64,000 nucleotides of DNA from Paraburkholderia kirstenboschensis (GTDB taxonomy: Bacteria; Pseudomonadota; Gammaproteobacteria; Burkholderiales; Burkholderiaceae). The stretch is from contig NZ_CAJHCR010000003.1 of assembly GCF_904848585.1 (NCBI RefSeq), positions 598,306 through 662,305 on the forward strand. Direction: 5' to 3'. How positions within the stretch are numbered: the first letter of the stretch is position 1; every line of letters starts with the position of its first letter. The notes below the pieces were generated by a model. It saw only the letters and a list, made by a program, of their open reading frames with translations. It made no database searches and had not been told where the DNA came from. Below, one piece after another: positions 60,397 through 64,000 of this stretch. The position numbers were made by a program, and so were the translations under genes.

Positions 60397-61253
60397 GCGG
60401 CTCTCCCGAGTAGGCCATTGGGCCGCAGCAGAAGAACGGCCGCCATCGCGACGTAGATCATCAAGCGCGCGCCTTCGGGCCACAGCGTGCTCATGACGCT
60501 TTGCACGATGCCTACCAGGAGCCCGCCGACCAGCGCGCCGAGAAAATTGCCCATGCCGCCCACCACCACGACGACGAACGCGACACCGAGCGCCTCTATG
60601 CCCATGAAAGGGTCGACGCCGCGAATCGGCGCGGCGAGCACGCCGGCGAGCGCGGCGGTTGCGGCCCCGAGCGCGAACACGAGGCTGAACACGCGCAACA
60701 CGTTGATGCCAAGCAGTGAGACCATCTCCGTCGATTCGCTGCCGGCGCGCACCGCGCTGCCAAGACGCGTGCCCTCGAGCACCCACCAGAGCAACGCCGC
60801 GAGCACCGCAGTGAAGCCGATCACGAACAGGCGGTACTTGGGATAAACAAAGCTGCCCCAGATCACCACGCCGTTCAGCATGTCAGGAACGGCCACGTTG
60901 TCACCGAGCGGCCCCCACACGAGGATTGCGCATTCCTGCACGACGAGCGCGAGGCCTACCGTCACGAGAATATGGAACTCGTGCTGCTGCGCGTAGACGT
61001 GCCGCAAGATCAGCTTTTCGACGACCCATGCCAACGCACCGACCGCAATCGGCACTACGATCAGCGCTGTCCAGAAGCTCATCGACCACTGCATCGCCTG
61101 ATAGCAGAAGTAGGCGCCGAGCAGATAGAAGGCGCCGTGCGCGAAGTTCACGAAGCGCAACAGGCCGAACACGATCGACAAGCCGACCGCGAGCAGGAAA
61201 TACAGCATCCCAACCCCGATGCCGTTGACGATCTGCAGGAGATAAACGTTCAT
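60393..61253 (-). CDS. Branched-chain/amide ABC transporter permease (LivH type)
   Basis: Protein of 286 aa with eight or so helices. LRFVNFAHGAFYLLGAYFCY near residue 33 and the family loop GTRLGSAVRAGSESTEMVSLLGINV near 170 identify LivH, followed by GVAFVVVVVGGMGNFLGALVGGLLVG. It lies 106 bp after the binding-protein gene, a gap with no other feature seen. Confidence 0.9.
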   Translation of the reverse strand: MNVYLLQIVNGIGVGMLYFLLAVGLSIVFGLLRFVNFAHGAFYLLGAYFCYQAMQWSMSFWTALIVVPIAVGALAWVVEKLILRHVYAQQHEFHILVTVGLALVVQECAILVWGPLGDNVAVPDMLNGVVIWGSFVYPKYRLFVIGFTAVLAALLWWVLEGTRLGSAVRAGSESTEMVSLLGINVLRVFSLVFALGAATAALAGVLAAPIRGVDPFMGIEALGVAFVVVVVGGMGNFLGALVGGLLVGIVQSVMSTLWPEGARLMIYVAMAAVLLLRPNGLLGRAA

Positions 61254-61359
61254 GGCGTCCGTGTGAGGAATTGGCGAAACTTCACTGCGTACGCGTGCGT
61301 TCTTGCGTTCGCATGTGTACGTGCTGCGGTGCGCGCCGGCACCGCGACGCGCCAGCGAA

Positions 61360-62568
61360 TCAAGCCAGCTTGCAACCGGTCTTGTCGAGCGGCAGGAACG
61401 ATTGTCCTGAACTGACGATATCCGCGTAGTCGTCGGCGTTTTTCATCTTGTTCTTCGCCTTGCCCTTCAACAGATAATAGTTCTTCAGTACCTGATGATC
61501 GCCCTTGCGAACCTCTTCAGGCCCTGTCAAACCATCGTATTTCATGCCCTCGAGCGCGGCGACCACTTTCTTCGGGTCGACGTTGCCAGCCTTCACAATG
61601 CCGTCCAGCAGAATCTTCGTGCAGATGTACGAGCCCGCGAGGCTGTAGTTCGGATTCGTCTTGAAGGCCGCCTGTGTGCGTTTGACGAGATCGCGGTTGA
61701 GCGGCGAGTCGATTGCGTGCCAATACTGCGCGCCGAAATACACGCCGTCGCACAAGTCCGCACCTAGCGATTCGAACTGCTCGAGACCGGAAGCCCACGC
61801 GAGCAGAATCGTGCAGTTGTTCTTCATGCCGAAGCTCACCGCCTGGCGCAGCGTGTCGGAAGATTGCGAACCGAAGTTGAGGATCAGCAACACGTCTGGC
61901 TTGGCGGCGACTGCGTTCGTCAGATAGCCGCTGAACTCTTTTTCGTTCAGTGAGTGGTAACTGTTGCCCACGTGCTCGATGCCCTTCTCCTTGAAGACGG
62001 CTTTCGCGGCGGACAACAGGCCGTCGCCGAACACGTATTGCGGCGTGATCGTGTACCAGCGTTTGGCCTTCGGCATCATCTGGATCAGCGGACGCACCGT
62101 CTGCTCGATTGCGCCATACGTGGGCACCGACCAGCGGAAGGTCGCATCGTTGCAGTCTTTCCCAGTGATTTCGTCCGCACCGGCCGTGGTGATGAAGACG
62201 CCGCCGGCTTTCTGGACTTCCTTGCCCATCGCCAATGATTCGGAGGACAAAATACCGCCTGCAAAGAACCGTGCGTTCTTTTGTTGCGCGATTTCCTGAA
62301 CGCGGCGCACTGCTGTTGCCGGCTTGCCTTCCGTGTCGAGCACCGAATAGGCGAGCGGTTCGCCGAGCACCTTGCCATATTGTTCGATGGCGAGTTTCAT
62401 ACCGAGGTCTGCATACTTCCCGTTGGCGGCGAACGCGCCCGACATCGGCACCGGACAAGCGAATTGCACGCTGCCTGCCTGTGCAAAGGCGCTGCGCGCA
62501 GCGAGCGACCCCAACGTGCCCGGAACGGCCGACAACGCGGCCAGCTTCAACATATTTCGGCGATTCAA
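61360..62568 (-). CDS. Branched-chain/amide ABC transporter substrate-binding protein (LivK/UrtA-like)
   Basis: Protein of 402 aa. Start chosen at TTG 62568 because AAGGAG lies about 8 nt upstream and it gives the twin-arginine signal NRRNMLKLAALSAVPG with cleavage near SAFAQA. An ATG at 62592 has no ribosome-binding site. Type I periplasmic binding fold: FACPVPMSGAFAANGKYADLG, ARFFAGGILSSESLAMGKEVQKAGGVFIT, KRWYTITPQYVFGDG. The four transport genes follow. It is divergent from the FCD-type GntR gene across 243 bp. Confidence 0.88.
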   Translation of the reverse strand: MNRRNMLKLAALSAVPGTLGSLAARSAFAQAGSVQFACPVPMSGAFAANGKYADLGMKLAIEQYGKVLGEPLAYSVLDTEGKPATAVRRVQEIAQQKNARFFAGGILSSESLAMGKEVQKAGGVFITTAGADEITGKDCNDATFRWSVPTYGAIEQTVRPLIQMMPKAKRWYTITPQYVFGDGLLSAAKAVFKEKGIEHVGNSYHSLNEKEFSGYLTNAVAAKPDVLLILNFGSQSSDTLRQAVSFGMKNNCTILLAWASGLEQFESLGADLCDGVYFGAQYWHAIDSPLNRDLVKRTQAAFKTNPNYSLAGSYICTKILLDGIVKAGNVDPKKVVAALEGMKYDGLTGPEEVRKGDHQVLKNYYLLKGKAKNKMKNADDYADIVSSGQSFLPLDKTGCKLA

Positions 62569-62653
62569 AATGACGCTCCTTGGAAGAGACACGCACTGAA
62601 CGACTGCGAAAGCTTGCTGGCCACGGTGAAGTTTTCACCACGTCGGCTTTGTT

Positions 62654-62673
62654 CTATTTATCATGATAAATAG
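62654..62673. promoter_or_regulatory. Perfect 20-bp palindrome, candidate GntR operator
   Basis: CTATTTATCATGATAAATAG equals its own reverse complement. It lies between the divergent importer and GntR genes, 86 bp from the binding-protein start and about 140 bp from the regulator start. A TACAAT box (62692-62697) toward the regulator gene lies just beside it. Confidence 0.75.
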
Positions 62674-62811
62674 GTTGGATCTGATCGTAGGTACAATAAA
62701 TTCCAGTGTCAATAAGGCAAAATTCCTGGGGGCAGCGAGGCGGCTTTCCTCGCGCCGCGCTGGGCGCCGGCGGAACGCCGATGGTGCAGTACACAAATGG
62801 GAGCATTGAAG

Positions 62812-63672
62812 ATGGCCATGGATCGAACCAAGGCTGGCGCCGCGATTGAGATCAAGCAACAAAAGCGCGGCGACCTGGTCGCGGAAGAAATCAAGCGGCT
62901 GATCACGGAAAAGGACCTGAAGCCGGGCGATCGCCTGCCACGCGAGGTCGAGTTGCAGCAACTTTTCTCGGTGAGCAAGAGCACGATCCGCGAGGCGCTG
63001 AAGTCGCTCGAGGTGCAAGGGCTCATCAAGGTGACGACCGGGCCTGGCGGCGGCGGCATGGTGGTGGAGGTACCGCTCGATCGGACGTTGCAGCTTTTGC
63101 AGAACTATCTGTTCTTCAAGGACGTTTCGATCGACGACATTTACACCGTGCGCAAATTGCTCGAGCCGGAACTGGCGGCAGGCGCGGTCCCGCACCTGAC
63201 AGAGCAGGACTTCGAAGCGCTGGAGGCGAGCATTGCTTGCTGCGATCGGCCGGCTTCGGCGCACGGCGGCCAGGACATCGTCCGGCAGCGCCAGGAGGAC
63301 GTGAACTTCCACGACATTCTGGCGGCTGCCAATCCGAATCCGTTCCTTCGTTTCAGTTGCGAGTTGATCAACGAAATGATCCGGCAGCTGATCGAGTTCC
63401 GTAACGATACGCCGCAGGCCGAGCACGAACGGTTCGGCCAGGCCAACGTCAAGATCCATAAGGCGATCACAAAAGCGGCGCGTGAGCGTGATGTCGACAA
63501 AGTGCGCGAGCTGATGACGGTCCATATGACTGAAGCGCCGCGTTACGTGAAACGGATGAAGGGGAAGCTGCGCGGGAGACTTATTCTCGATTCGGAGATC
63601 CGTCGGCGGGTGCGGGCGCGAAGTGTTGGTCCGGTGGATGTGGAGGCCGATGGGGTTGATGGCGGGGGTTGA
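62812..63672 (+). CDS. GntR-family regulator with FCD domain
   Basis: Protein of 286 aa. Winged HTH at about 20-90 (LVAEEIKRLITEKDLKPGDR, REVELQQLFSVSKSTIREALKSLE, GLIKVTTGPGGGGMVVE), then an FCD helical domain from about 105 with likely metal ligands in EDVNFHDILAAA, ANVKIHKAI and MTVHM. GGGAG precedes the ATG at 62812; ATGs at 62797 and 62818 are possible. The last residues (ADGVDGGG) are encoded by the start of a 13-bp tandem repeat. It probably represses the divergent Liv importer and hydrolase genes through the palindrome at 62654-62673. Confidence 0.87.
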   Translation: MAMDRTKAGAAIEIKQQKRGDLVAEEIKRLITEKDLKPGDRLPREVELQQLFSVSKSTIREALKSLEVQGLIKVTTGPGGGGMVVEVPLDRTLQLLQNYLFFKDVSIDDIYTVRKLLEPELAAGAVPHLTEQDFEALEASIACCDRPASAHGGQDIVRQRQEDVNFHDILAAANPNPFLRFSCELINEMIRQLIEFRNDTPQAEHERFGQANVKIHKAITKAARERDVDKVRELMTVHMTEAPRYVKRMKGKLRGRLILDSEIRRRVRARSVGPVDVEADGVDGGG

Positions 63673-63707
63673 TGGCGGGGGTTGATGGCGGGGGTTGATG
63701 GCGGGGC
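63656..63707 (+). repeat. 13-bp tandem repeat, about four copies
   Basis: Unit TTGATGGCGGGGG, starting inside the last codons of the GntR gene; the stop codon lies in the second unit. The fourth unit ends in C. Because 13 is not a multiple of 3, the frame changes from unit to unit. Confidence 0.9.
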
Positions 63708-64000
63708 GTGGGGGGATGGCCTGGCTGCCTCGGTTGCCTCGGTTGCCTCGGCTGGCTGGCTGGTCGCCTGGGTTGCGTGGTCGCCTGGGTTGCGTGGTTA
63801 CCTGGGTTGCGTGGTTACCTGGGTTGCCTGGGTTGCCTGGGTTACGTGGGTTACGTGGGTTACGTGGGTTACGTGGGTTACGTGGGTTGCGTGGGTTGCG
63901 TGGGTTGCGTGGGTTGCGTGGGTTGCGTGGGTTGCGTGGGTTGCGTGGGTTGCGTGGGTTGCGTGGGTTGCGTGGGTTGCGTGGGTTGCGTGGGTTGCGT
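63708..64000 (+). repeat. Compound minisatellite, mainly 9-bp units, reaching the right edge
   Basis: 63708-63841 is a mixture of related units (CCTCGGTTG, CCTGGGTTG, CGTGGTCG and similar). 63842-63886 is five copies of TTACGTGGG. 63887-64000 is 12 full copies of TTGCGTGGG plus six bases. The array is open at the window edge. The 300 or so bases from 63673 to the edge contain no gene that I can support. Confidence 0.92.

Noticed and set aside
63656..63707. Phase variation of the GntR C-terminus by loss or gain of 13-bp units
   Set aside because: The stop codon is already in the second of about four units, so changes in copy number above two would not alter the protein.
63842..64000. CRISPR array at the right edge
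   Set aside because: Units are 9 bp and contiguous with no unique spacers.

Overview
The window is high-GC DNA with strong third-position G/C bias, short intergenic gaps and many 4-nt stop/start overlaps. Together with the methylcitrate (PrpC/PrpR) locus, GcvA-type LysR regulators, AAHS- and ACS-type MFS carriers and selD-mnmH, it looks like a Burkholderiaceae chromosome, most like Paraburkholderia or Caballeronia (inference from gene style, no search was run).

Layout. 1-2.4 kb: 5' end of prpC and divergent prpR; the gap holds a good sigma-54 promoter and two identical-format inverted repeats. 2.3-14.9 kb (minus strand): a catabolic block with an oligopeptide/opine-type ABC importer, a three-subunit FAD/2Fe-2S dehydrogenase, a PuuB-like oxidase, a HAD dehalogenase-like protein, an aldehyde dehydrogenase and a minimal AraC regulator. 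Seven genes from the first permease to the AraC gene are chained by overlaps. 15.2-19.2 kb (plus): acetyltransferase, GhrA-type reductase, class III aminotransferase and Lrp regulator. 19.2-24.4 kb: LysR regulator, tartrate/D-malate-type dehydrogenase, M14 deacylase, cupin, and an aromatic-acid-type MFS behind a structured leader.

24.6-31.9 kb is the accessory island: a small secreted protein, then (minus strand) PAAR, a VgrG with a C-terminal HExxH domain, and a tandem array of secreted immunity-like genes with an exact 1,038-bp period (two intact, one truncated). A phage tail-protein fragment lies just upstream of the PAAR gene. No other type VI secretion genes are present.

32.0-40.7 kb: gabD, a second HAD protein, an orphan sulfonate/nitrate-type binding protein, a phytase-like esterase, a TadG-like remnant, an unknown 192-aa protein, an ABC exporter and a short unknown protein. 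40.9-46.5 kb: LysR, SDR, MFS, split transketolase and DUF1330 protein. 46.7-50.1 kb: selD, mnmH, an ArsP-like permease and a 44-aa membrane peptide, a likely selenium locus. 50.2-54.8 kb: a GntR/HutC regulator with three copies of a shared operator, two MFS carriers and an amidohydrolase. 54.9 kb: tRNA-Val(GAC). 55.0-63.7 kb: M81 protein, Zn-dependent amidohydrolase, complete LivFGMHK-type importer, and a divergent FCD-type GntR regulator with a perfect 20-bp palindrome in the shared promoter. 63.66-64.0 kb: 13-bp and 9-bp tandem repeats run off the right edge.
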